DNA of 39,944 nt, from the NCBI RefSeq assembly GCF_002091475.1, contig NZ_BCTR01000016.1:1-39944 (forward strand), written 5' to 3'. Positions 7,755 to 15,656 of this stretch are shown in pieces; the stretch's first letter is position 1; every line of letters starts with the position of its first letter. The position numbers were made by a program, and so were the translations under genes. The notes under the pieces were generated by a model. That model was not told where the DNA came from. It saw only the letters and a program-made list of their open reading frames with translations, and ran no database searches. This DNA comes from Sphingomonas azotifigens NBRC 15497 (GTDB lineage Bacteria > Pseudomonadota > Alphaproteobacteria > Sphingomonadales > Sphingomonadaceae).

Positions 7755-10640
7755 ATGGATCGTCGCCAGTTGCTGCTCGGCAGCGCGGGGTTGGGGGTGC
7801 TTGCCTCGCTCGGGATGCCCGAGGCCGAGGCGGCCGCGCGCGCGGTGGAAGGCGATGGTTTCCCGATGCCGGCGCCTCGGACCGGGCTGATGCCGCGCCT
7901 CCCCGACGGCGATCCCACCCGCACCCGCATCGAGCGCGGCTGGCGCTTTCATGAAGGCGATGTCGCACCGGCGCCGCTCAAGGACCATGACGATACCTAT
8001 GGCAGCGTGAAGGCCGGCAACGCCCGCGGCGCCGCCGCGCGCGATTTCGACGACAGCGAATGGGCGGAAGTGCGCCTGCCGCATGACTGGGCCTCGTTCC
8101 AGCCGTTCGAGCAGACCGCCAATGTTTCGCAGGGCTATCGCAAGCGCGGCATCGGCTGGTACCGCCGCCGCCTGACGCTCGATCCCGCCGATCATGGCAA
8201 GACGATCGAGCTCCATCTCGACGGCGTCGCCACCAACGCCACCGTGTGGGTGAACGGCAGCGTCGTCGCGCACAGCTGGTCGGGCTATGCCAGCATTATC
8301 ATTGACATGACCCCGTTCGCGCGCTTCGGCGACGAGGACAATGTCATCGCCATCCGCGTCGATGCCGAGGCGATGGAGGGCTGGTGGTATGAAGGCGCCG
8401 GCCTCTATCGCCACGCCTGGCTGGTGCGGCGCTCGCCGGTGTCGATCGTCACCGACGGCGTCCATTGCGATCCGCGCAAGACCGGCAATGGCTGGCAGGT
8501 GCCGGTGACCGTCACGGTCGGCAATATCGAGCGCACGCCGGTGGGCGTGACGGTCGAGGCCGAACTGCTCGATCCTGCCGGCAAGCGTATGGCGATCGGC
8601 ACCACCGCCGCCACGGCACTGGTGCTGGACCGGGCCGAGGCATCGCTCACGCTGCCCGCCGGCACGCCCCAGCTCTGGTCGGTCGAGACGCCGACGCTCT
8701 ACACCGTCCACACAAGGCTGCTGCGCGATGGCAAGCTGATCGACGAGCGCCGCACCGCCATCGGCTTCCGCACGGTGCGCTTCGATGCCGACAAGGGGCT
8801 GTTCGTCAACGATCACCCGGTCAAGCTCAAGGGCGTGTGCATCCACCAGGACCATGCCGGCACCGGCGTGGCGCAATATGACGCGCTGCTCGGCTGGCGG
8901 CTGGAGCGGCTCAAGGCGATGGGCTGCAACGCCATCCGCATGTCGCACAATGCGCCGACCGCGGAGCTGCTCGACTGGTGCGACCGGATGGGCTTCCTCG
9001 TCATGGACGAGAACCGCCATTTCAACCCCGCGCCGGACTATCTGGCCCAGCTCAGCTGGATGGTGCGGCGCGACCGCAATCATCCGAGCGTGATCCTCTG
9101 GTCGGTGTTCAACGAAGAGCCGATGCAGGGCACCGAGGCGGGCGTGGAGATGGTCCGCCGCATGGAAGCCGCGGTGCGCAAGCTCGACGACAGCCGTCCG
9201 GTGACTTCGGCGATGAACGGCTCGTTCTACAATCCGTCGAACGTCTCGTCGGTCGTCGACGTGATGGGCTTCAACTATTACCAGGGCGAGTACGACAAGT
9301 GGCACGCGCTGAACCCGACGCGGCCGAGCACCAGCTCCGAGGATACCAGCGCGTTCGAGACGCGCGGCGCCTTCGCCAGCGATCCCGCGCGCCACGTCAT
9401 CACCTCCTATGACGAGGAGCCGGCACCCTGGGGCAACACCCACCGCAAGGCGTGGCAGTTGATCGCCGCGCGCGAGTTCATCGCCGGCGGGTTCGTCTGG
9501 ACCGGCTTCGATTATCATGGCGAGCCGACGCCCTATGAATGGCCGACCATCGCCAGCTTCTTCGGCATCATGGACCTGTGCGGCTTCCCCAAGACCGCGT
9601 TCGGCATTCACAGCGCCGCCTGGATCGACGACGCGCCGGTGGTGTGGCTGGCGCCGCACTGGACCTGGCCGGGCAAGGAAGGTCAGGCCATCAAGGTGTT
9701 CGTCGCCTCCAATGCCGAGAGCGTGACGCTGCTGCTCAACGGCAAGGTCGTAGGCACCCAGAAGGTCGATCGGCTGCAGGGCAATGAATGGCAGGTGCTC
9801 TATGCGCCCGGCCGGCTCGAGGCGCAGGCGATGCGCGGCGGCAAGATCGTCGCGCGCATGGTGCACGAGACCGCAGGCAAGCCGGTGGCGCTGCGGCTGA
9901 CCCCGGCACGCACGGTGATGGCGGGCGACGACGAGGACGTGCAGCCGATCACCATCGATGCGGTCGACGCCAAGGGTCGGCACGTGCCGACCGCCAATCT
10001 CATGACGCAGTTCACCGTCGACGGCGCCAGCATCCTCGGCGTCGGCAATGGCGATCCGAACAGCCATGAGCCGGAAAAGGGCAATGCGCGGTCGCTGTTC
10101 AACGGGCTCGCGCAGATCGTGGTGCAGGCGGGGACCGGTCGCGGCAAGATCACCGTGCGCGCGACCGCCGAAGGGCTGAAGCCCGGGCTGCTCACCATCG
10201 ACCGCGCCGATATCGCGCCGCGCCCGCAGGTGGGCGTGACGCCGCCGCTGATGACCCTGGGCGACTGGCGGCGCTCGGCAGCATTTGCCGACAAGCCCGG
10301 GCCCGGCCTGGTGCCGGACAACAACAGCTGGGCGTTCCTGCGCAGCGCGATGCCGACGCCTGCCGAGCCGCAGGCCGGCTGGCGTGTCTACAACAACCGG
10401 CTGACGCCGTGGAAGCGCATTGCGGCCGGCGGCGGCACGCTGCGCTTCGCCAGTGTCGGCGGCCGCGCCGAGCTGTGGGTCGACGGCAAGAAACTCGCCG
10501 AGAAGACCGACGCCGCGCCGGCGCCGCTGGAGGCGGCATTCCCGGCCGGCGCGGGCCAGCGAACGGTGGAGCTGATCGTGCAGGCACCGGCGGGGCAGGC
10601 GAGCGGGTTGCTCGCCAAGGTGACGCTGACGCCGCGGTGA
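7755..10640 (+). CDS. GH2 beta-galactosidase-like enzyme with twin-arginine signal
   Basis: Probable exported exo-beta-galactosidase or related GH2 enzyme, 961 residues. MDRRQLLLGSAGLGVLASLG looks like a twin-arginine export signal. GH2 sugar-binding (about 50-215), immunoglobulin-like (about 220-335) and barrel domains follow. The acid/base is Glu454 in VFNEEP; the nucleophile is probably Glu554 or Glu555 in SYDEEP, though this subfamily is less clear there. GGFVWTGFDYHGEPTPY is typical of the group carrying a DUF4982 domain, seen at about 630-690, then a GH2 C5-type domain (LTPARTVMAGDDEDVQPI) and a C-terminal beta-rich module that may bind sugar. It follows the GntR gene closely and is probably cotranscribed. 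Confidence 0.9.
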   Translation: MDRRQLLLGSAGLGVLASLGMPEAEAAARAVEGDGFPMPAPRTGLMPRLPDGDPTRTRIERGWRFHEGDVAPAPLKDHDDTYGSVKAGNARGAAARDFDDSEWAEVRLPHDWASFQPFEQTANVSQGYRKRGIGWYRRRLTLDPADHGKTIELHLDGVATNATVWVNGSVVAHSWSGYASIIIDMTPFARFGDEDNVIAIRVDAEAMEGWWYEGAGLYRHAWLVRRSPVSIVTDGVHCDPRKTGNGWQVPVTVTVGNIERTPVGVTVEAELLDPAGKRMAIGTTAATALVLDRAEASLTLPAGTPQLWSVETPTLYTVHTRLLRDGKLIDERRTAIGFRTVRFDADKGLFVNDHPVKLKGVCIHQDHAGTGVAQYDALLGWRLERLKAMGCNAIRMSHNAPTAELLDWCDRMGFLVMDENRHFNPAPDYLAQLSWMVRRDRNHPSVILWSVFNEEPMQGTEAGVEMVRRMEAAVRKLDDSRPVTSAMNGSFYNPSNVSSVVDVMGFNYYQGEYDKWHALNPTRPSTSSEDTSAFETRGAFASDPARHVITSYDEEPAPWGNTHRKAWQLIAAREFIAGGFVWTGFDYHGEPTPYEWPTIASFFGIMDLCGFPKTAFGIHSAAWIDDAPVVWLAPHWTWPGKEGQAIKVFVASNAESVTLLLNGKVVGTQKVDRLQGNEWQVLYAPGRLEAQAMRGGKIVARMVHETAGKPVALRLTPARTVMAGDDEDVQPITIDAVDAKGRHVPTANLMTQFTVDGASILGVGNGDPNSHEPEKGNARSLFNGLAQIVVQAGTGRGKITVRATAEGLKPGLLTIDRADIAPRPQVGVTPPLMTLGDWRRSAAFADKPGPGLVPDNNSWAFLRSAMPTPAEPQAGWRVYNNRLTPWKRIAAGGGTLRFASVGGRAELWVDGKKLAEKTDAAPAPLEAAFPAGAGQRTVELIVQAPAGQASGLLAKVTLTPR

Positions 10641-10650
10641 GGGCGCGCAT

Positions 10651-10790
10651 ATCCCCCGCCGGAGCGGGGGGTATCGCATTTGGCCGGAAGAGATAGCGCA
10701 CCGCGAAAGCCGCCGTCATTCCCGCGAGGGCGGGACCCCATTGCGCTGAGCGCCGGGTGAATGAACCGGGGGCTTCAGCGAGATGAAACC
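10651..10790 (+). repeat. Decayed copy of the nested palindromic element; hairpin after the beta-galactosidase
   Basis: The region between the beta-galactosidase and the next gene holds a GC hairpin (CCCCCGC-N4-GCGGGGG, about 10653-10670), the motif TATCGCATTTGGC (10672-10684), one inner arm (CGTCATTCCCGCGAGGGCGGG from 10714) and a middle segment resembling that of the complete elements at 25.4 and 36.5 kb. The right-hand arms are absent. The hairpin could stop transcription, but no T-run follows it. Confidence 0.6.
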
Positions 10791-10865
10791 GGCCTTCGCG
10801 GCACGACAGCTTGCCACGGTACATCGAGCGGGCGATACCGCGCGTGATCATGCGCGGAGCTTCCG

Positions 10866-11327
10866 ATGTTCGTCTTGCTTGCAATCGCCGCCGCAGCGCT
10901 GCCGTCCGCCGGGGGCGACATTTGCGCGGTCGGACGCCTCGCCCTGCAGGAGCTGCCGGCAGCCCCTGCCGCAGGCAACACTGAACGGCCCGTTGATGTG
11001 TATGTCGAGCTCGACCCGTCACGGTCCGCCTTGGGACGTGCTTGCTCGACGCTGCGGGAGTCGCTTCCACCAGGCTATAAGGTCGCCGACGATGACGCGC
11101 GCGCGCGGATGGCGGTGCATGCACCTCGGCTCAGTGAACCACATTGGCCGCGGGCTGCCTCCATCTATTCAATCGAGGTGTACCTCGCGCCCGACACGAG
11201 GTCCGCCATCGTCCATGTCGAACATAGCTGCACGGGCTTGTGCGGTGGTGGGACCGAAAGCAGCTATGTCCACACGCGCAAGGGGTGGAAGCTAAAGGCT
11301 TTGCCCGTCGCGCGTTGGGTTTCCTGA
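10866..11327 (+). CDS. Small exported protein of unknown function
   Basis: 153 residues with a probable signal peptide (MFVLLAIAAAALPSAGG). GGAG at 10856-10859 is well placed before the ATG. The mature part has cysteines in ICAVGRL, RACSTL and the C-terminal SCTGLCGGGTESSYVHTRKG, ending in a beta-like segment (GWKLKALPVARWV), which suggests a folded, possibly disulfide-bonded periplasmic domain. I do not recognise the family. The stop lies 10 bases from the convergent permease stop. The chance of a spurious frame is moderate because GC-rich DNA gives long open frames, but the signal peptide and ribosome site support it. Confidence 0.6.
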   Translation: MFVLLAIAAAALPSAGGDICAVGRLALQELPAAPAAGNTERPVDVYVELDPSRSALGRACSTLRESLPPGYKVADDDARARMAVHAPRLSEPHWPRAASIYSIEVYLAPDTRSAIVHVEHSCTGLCGGGTESSYVHTRKGWKLKALPVARWVS

Positions 11328-11337
11328 CCTGCGACCC

Positions 11338-13056
11338 CTACCCCTTGAGCGCCGCCAGAACTGCCTCGTCGGCCAGCACGTGTAGCACCGAAGCCGAGGG
11401 GCGGGCCAGACCGCGCACCCCCAGTGCCAGCAGCGCGTCGCCATCCACCACGGCCGCATCGCCGAGCTCGACGCGCAGGCGGTGGTCGTGCGCGCTCACC
11501 GCGCGGACGTTCGCCGCACCACCGAGCGCCGCCAGCGCCGCCGGCTGGAGCGCCACCGTCGCCGCGCTGGCCGGGGCCGCAACAGGTGCAGCCGGTGCCG
11601 CCACGCCCCCACGGGCCGTCGCGTCGCGGATCTCGACCGCCACCACATCGGCGATCGGGCCGAGCACCACCTGCAGCGCGCGCTCCGAGGGGCGCAGGAT
11701 GCCGTGCGCGCCAAGCGCCTTGAGCGCGGCATCGTCGACCACGGACTGGTCGGCGACGATCAGGCGCAGGCGGGTGGTGCAGGCGCCGATCTCGACCAGG
11801 TTGGCCGAGCCGCCGAGTGCGCGGGCGAACGCCTCGCCGCGCGAACCCGCCGTTGCCGTGCCGGCAGTGTCGGCGGCGACCGATGCCTCGGCTTCGCGGC
11901 CCGGGGTCTTCAAGTCGAAGCGGCGGATCGCCCAGGCGAAGATGCCGTAATAGAGCGCGAAATAGACGAGGCCGACGGGGATCAGCAGCAGCGGCTTGGT
12001 CGCTTTGCCGAAGTTCAGCACATAGTCGAACAGGCCTGCGGAGAAGCCGAAGCCGAGCTTCACGCCGAGCAGGTCCATCACCACCATCGCCACGCCGGTG
12101 AGCACCGCATGGACGACGTAGAGCGCCGGGGCGAGGAACATGAAGCTGTATTCGATCGGCTCGGTCACGCCGGTGAGCAGCGAGGTGAGCGCGAGGCTGA
12201 ACAACAGGCCGCCGACCGCCTTGCGGCGCTCCGGAAGCGCGGCGCGGTACATGGCGAGGCACGCGGCGGGCAGGCCGAACATCATCACCGGGAAGAAGCC
12301 CGCCATGAACGCGCCGGCGTTCGGGTCGCCGGCGAAGAAACGGCGCAGGTCGCCCGTCGCGCCGTTGTAATCGCCCTGGACGAACCAGAACACGTTGTTG
12401 AGGATGTGGTGCAGGCCAGTGACCAGCAGCACGCGGTTGAGCACGCCGAACGCAAACAGGCCAAAGCTGCCGGCGCCGGCGATGCCGTGGCTCAGCGCGT
12501 CGACGCCCGCGCTGATGTGCGGGAAGCCGACGCCGACGATCACCGCGATGACAAGGCCCGCCAACCCGCTGACGATCGGCACGAAGCGCCGGCCGCCGAA
12601 AAAGGCGAGATAGGCGGGCAGCTTGATCGCCGAGAAACGGTTGTAGAAGGTGCCGCCGATCAGCCCCGAGGCGATGCCGATCGGCACGTCGAGCCGCGCG
12701 ACCGCCTTGGCCTTCCACGCTGCCACGGCCAGCGCGGCGGGATCCTTGGCAAGGCCCATGCCGACATCGGCGGGCACCGCGAGCAGGCTCTTGCCCGCCT
12801 CGGTCGAGACGAGGAAGCAGATGATGCCGGCGAGCGCTGCCGCGCCGTTGCCGTCTTTCGCATAGCCGGTCGCCACGCCGATCGCGAACAGCAGGCCGAG
12901 ATGCGAGAACAGCGCGTCGCCGGCGGCGCTGACAAAGGCGATGTTGAGCAGGTCGGGCTGGCCGAGCCGCAGCAGCAGGCCGGCCACCGGCAGCACCGCG
13001 ATCGGCAGCATCAGCGCGCGGCCGAGCGGCTGGAGCGTTTCGAGGATCTGCTTCAT
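11338..13056 (-). CDS. nagE: GlcNAc-type PTS permease EIICB with an extra EIIB-like domain
   Basis: Inner-membrane sugar permease of the glucose/GlcNAc PTS family, 572 residues. The EIIC membrane domain covers about residues 1-375, with LHHILNNVFWF and GVTEPIEYSFMF (about 294-305) as family signatures. The EIIB domain follows with the phosphorylatable Cys426 in ACTTRLRL. A second EIIB-like module fills the C-terminus; at the matching place it reads AHDHRLRV, with His523 where the cysteine should be. The ATG at 13056 overlaps the stop of the EIIA-HPr-EI gene (ATGA). Last gene of the operon; GlcNAc specificity is inferred from the neighbouring deacetylase and deaminase. Confidence 0.92.
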   Translation of the reverse strand: MKQILETLQPLGRALMLPIAVLPVAGLLLRLGQPDLLNIAFVSAAGDALFSHLGLLFAIGVATGYAKDGNGAAALAGIICFLVSTEAGKSLLAVPADVGMGLAKDPAALAVAAWKAKAVARLDVPIGIASGLIGGTFYNRFSAIKLPAYLAFFGGRRFVPIVSGLAGLVIAVIVGVGFPHISAGVDALSHGIAGAGSFGLFAFGVLNRVLLVTGLHHILNNVFWFVQGDYNGATGDLRRFFAGDPNAGAFMAGFFPVMMFGLPAACLAMYRAALPERRKAVGGLLFSLALTSLLTGVTEPIEYSFMFLAPALYVVHAVLTGVAMVVMDLLGVKLGFGFSAGLFDYVLNFGKATKPLLLIPVGLVYFALYYGIFAWAIRRFDLKTPGREAEASVAADTAGTATAGSRGEAFARALGGSANLVEIGACTTRLRLIVADQSVVDDAALKALGAHGILRPSERALQVVLGPIADVVAVEIRDATARGGVAAPAAPVAAPASAATVALQPAALAALGGAANVRAVSAHDHRLRVELGDAAVVDGDALLALGVRGLARPSASVLHVLADEAVLAALKG

Positions 13057-15656
13057 GCGGTGAATTCCCGGGCAAGGCGGCGGACATCGGCGGCGGTGGC
13101 ACAGGCCAGCGCGGCGGTGGCATGGGCGCGGGCGCGCTCGAGCGTGAGGGTGGAAAGCAGCGCCTTCACCTCGGGCACCATCGAGACGGTGGCGGAGAGC
13201 TCGGTGACGCCGAGGCCGACCAGGATCGGCACCGCCAGCGGGTCGGAGGCAAGGCCGCCGCACACGCCGACCCAGCGGCCGCGGGCGGAAGCGCCGCGGC
13301 AGGTGTCGGCGATCAGGCGCAGCACCGCCGGGTGCAGACCGTCGATCCCGCTCGCCACGGCGGGGTTCCCGCGATCCATCGCCAGCGTGTATTGGGTGAG
13401 GTCGTTGGTGCCGACCGACAGGAAATCGGCTTCGGCCGCGAGGAGATCGGCGGTAGCCGCCGCGGCCGGCGTCTCGACCATGATGCCGAGCCCCACCTTC
13501 TCGCCGATGCCCAGCTCGCCGCGCAGCCGATCGAGCACGGCCCGCACCGCGCGCAGCTCGCCGACGCTGGCGATCATCGGCAGCATGATCTTGGCGACGC
13601 CGATCGGACGCACGCCGAGGATCGCGCGGAGCTGGTCCTCCAGCACCTGCGGGTGGGCGAGACCGACGCGGATACCGCGCAGGCCCAGCGCCGGGTTCTC
13701 CTCCGCCGCGATCGGCAGATAGGGCGCGGGCTTGTCGCCGCCGATGTCGAGCAGGCGGATGATCAGCGGGCGACCCTGCAGTGCATCGGCGATCGCCTGA
13801 TATTCGGCGGTCTGCTCCGCCACGCTGGGCGGCGTCTCGCGGTCGAGGAACAGGAATTCGGTGCGCAGCAGACCGCTGCCCTCGGCGCCCGCCGCTACCG
13901 CACGTTCTGCGTCGCTCACCGAGCCGAGATTGGCGAACACTTCGATGCGGGTGCCGTCGGCCAGCTTTGCCTGCGCGCCAGCAGCGGCGCGGGCCGCGGC
14001 GAGCGCGGTGCTGCGTGCCTCGACTCGCGCCTGTGCCTCGGCGCGCTGCGCTTCGTCTGGACCGACCCGCAGCGTGCCGGCGCCAGCGTCGAGGATCAGC
14101 GTTTCGCCCTCGGCAATGCCGCGGAGCGCCGGGCCCATCGCGACCAGCGCCGGGATGCCGAGGCTGGCCGCGAGAATCGCGACATGCGAGGTCGGGCCGC
14201 CGCGTGCGGTGCAGAAGCCGCGCACCTGCGCGGGATCGAGCGCGGTTACCTGCGAAGGCAGGAGATCGTCGGCGAGGAGGATCGTGCCCTGCGGGAAGAC
14301 GAGCGGTGCATCCTGCACGCCTTCGATCGCCGAGACGACGCGGCGTTCGAGATCGACCATGTCGTCGGCGCGCTCGGCGAGATGCGTGTCGCCGCTGGCA
14401 CGCAGCAGCTCCGCCTGCGGCCGCACGGCCTGGCGCCAGGCATGGCCGGCACTGGCGCCATCGACGATCGCCGCGCGCGCGGCGGCGCGCAGCTCGGGAT
14501 CGTCGAGCATCGCGCGGTGCGCGGCGAGGATCGAACGCATCGGCCCGGCGGCGTGGCTGAGATCGGCGTCGATCGCGCGCATCACCTTGTCGATGCCGTC
14601 TTCCAGGCGTGCGCGCTCCAGGCTGGCGCCCTTGCCGACCGGATCGATGGCGAGTTCCGGCAGCCGGAAGAAACAGGCCGTGCCGATCGCCAGCCCGGGT
14701 GCGGCCGTCACTCCGGCGAGCAGGCCGGGCTCGCTCGATACCGGCATTTCCACGGGCGCGGGCGCGGGCGCGGGTGCCGGCACGGGCGGCGTTGCCGGAT
14801 CGGCTTTCTCGCCCATGCCGCTCTCGATCAGCGCGGCGAGCGTCGCCGCGGCCTCGTCGGCGCGGCCGCCCTCGGCAGTGATGCGGATGGTGTCGCCCAG
14901 CTTGATGCCCAGCGTCATCAGCCGCACCGGGCTGCGCGCATCGGCGCTCTGCGCGCCCTTGGTGATCGTCACCTTGGCGGCGAAGGGCACCAGCACTTCG
15001 CGGAGCTTGGCGGCGGGACGGGCATGGATGCCGTGCGCCAGCGGCACGAGCACGTCGCGAACCGCGGTTTCGCCCGTCGCGTCGATGGCGCTTTCCGCGG
15101 CGGCGGTGGCACGCTGGATGGTGAAGATCGGATCGCCCGGCGCGACCAGGCCGCCGCCATGCTTGGCGGCGAGCGTCAGCCCTTCCTGGCTGATCAGCAG
15201 CACCGGCGTCACCACCGAGGGCGCGCCGCACACCACCGAATCGAGGTCGAAGCGGATCAGCACGTCGCCCGCGCGCACCCGATCGCCCACCTTCACCTGC
15301 GGATCGAAGCCGGCGCCGGCCAGCTGCACCGTGTCGATGCCGATATGCATCAGCAGCTCGACGCCGTCGCCGGCGCGCAGCGTGATCGCGTGGCCGGTCG
15401 GCTGGAGCACCGTCACCTCGCCGTCGCACGGCGCGTAGAGGCAGCCCTCGGTCGGGTCGATCGCCACGCCGTCGCCCAGCATCCGCTGCGCGAAGACGGG
15501 ATCGGGAACCTCCTCCAGTGGCATCAGCCAGCCGGCCATCGGCGCGCCGATGGCAAGAGCCCCGGCCGAGGCGTCGTCATGGGAAGAGGGCGGCGCGATC
15601 GTGCTCAGGGCGGGTCTCCGTGCGATCAGGGGAAGCGGGTTGCGCCGATCCAGCAC
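13053..15656 (-). CDS. nagF: PTS multiphosphoryl transfer protein EIIA-HPr-EI
   Basis: Carries phosphate from PEP to the permease in one chain of up to 867 residues. The EIIA(Glc)-type domain (about 30-165) has His89 and the phosphorylated His104 in LLMHIGIDTV. HPr (about 198-280) has His211 in GIHARPAAKL and Ser242 in the place of the regulatory serine. A proline-alanine linker (about 288-303) leads to EI (about 312-867), with His491 in GGPTSHVAIL, the PEP-binding motif SVGTNDLTQY and the cysteine of VGVCGGLASDP. The start is uncertain: GTG at 15656 overlaps nagA by 31 bases, while a CTG at 15608 has a better-placed GGAGA. The end overlaps nagE (ATGA). The system needs no other general PTS protein. 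Confidence 0.93.
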   Translation of the reverse strand: MLDRRNPLPLIARRPALSTIAPPSSHDDASAGALAIGAPMAGWLMPLEEVPDPVFAQRMLGDGVAIDPTEGCLYAPCDGEVTVLQPTGHAITLRAGDGVELLMHIGIDTVQLAGAGFDPQVKVGDRVRAGDVLIRFDLDSVVCGAPSVVTPVLLISQEGLTLAAKHGGGLVAPGDPIFTIQRATAAAESAIDATGETAVRDVLVPLAHGIHARPAAKLREVLVPFAAKVTITKGAQSADARSPVRLMTLGIKLGDTIRITAEGGRADEAAATLAALIESGMGEKADPATPPVPAPAPAPAPVEMPVSSEPGLLAGVTAAPGLAIGTACFFRLPELAIDPVGKGASLERARLEDGIDKVMRAIDADLSHAAGPMRSILAAHRAMLDDPELRAAARAAIVDGASAGHAWRQAVRPQAELLRASGDTHLAERADDMVDLERRVVSAIEGVQDAPLVFPQGTILLADDLLPSQVTALDPAQVRGFCTARGGPTSHVAILAASLGIPALVAMGPALRGIAEGETLILDAGAGTLRVGPDEAQRAEAQARVEARSTALAAARAAAGAQAKLADGTRIEVFANLGSVSDAERAVAAGAEGSGLLRTEFLFLDRETPPSVAEQTAEYQAIADALQGRPLIIRLLDIGGDKPAPYLPIAAEENPALGLRGIRVGLAHPQVLEDQLRAILGVRPIGVAKIMLPMIASVGELRAVRAVLDRLRGELGIGEKVGLGIMVETPAAAATADLLAAEADFLSVGTNDLTQYTLAMDRGNPAVASGIDGLHPAVLRLIADTCRGASARGRWVGVCGGLASDPLAVPILVGLGVTELSATVSMVPEVKALLSTLTLERARAHATAALACATAADVRRLAREFTA

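Noticed and set aside
10783..11295. Alternative plus-strand frame overlapping the small exported protein
   Set aside because: It starts in repeat-derived DNA, has no signal or family features, and the other frame has a ribosome site and signal peptide.
11338..15429. Apparent single 1,363-residue minus-strand protein ending in the permease
   Set aside because: Its first two thirds read the EIIA-HPr-EI gene in the wrong frame; the permease begins at its own ATG at 13056 with an ATGA overlap.
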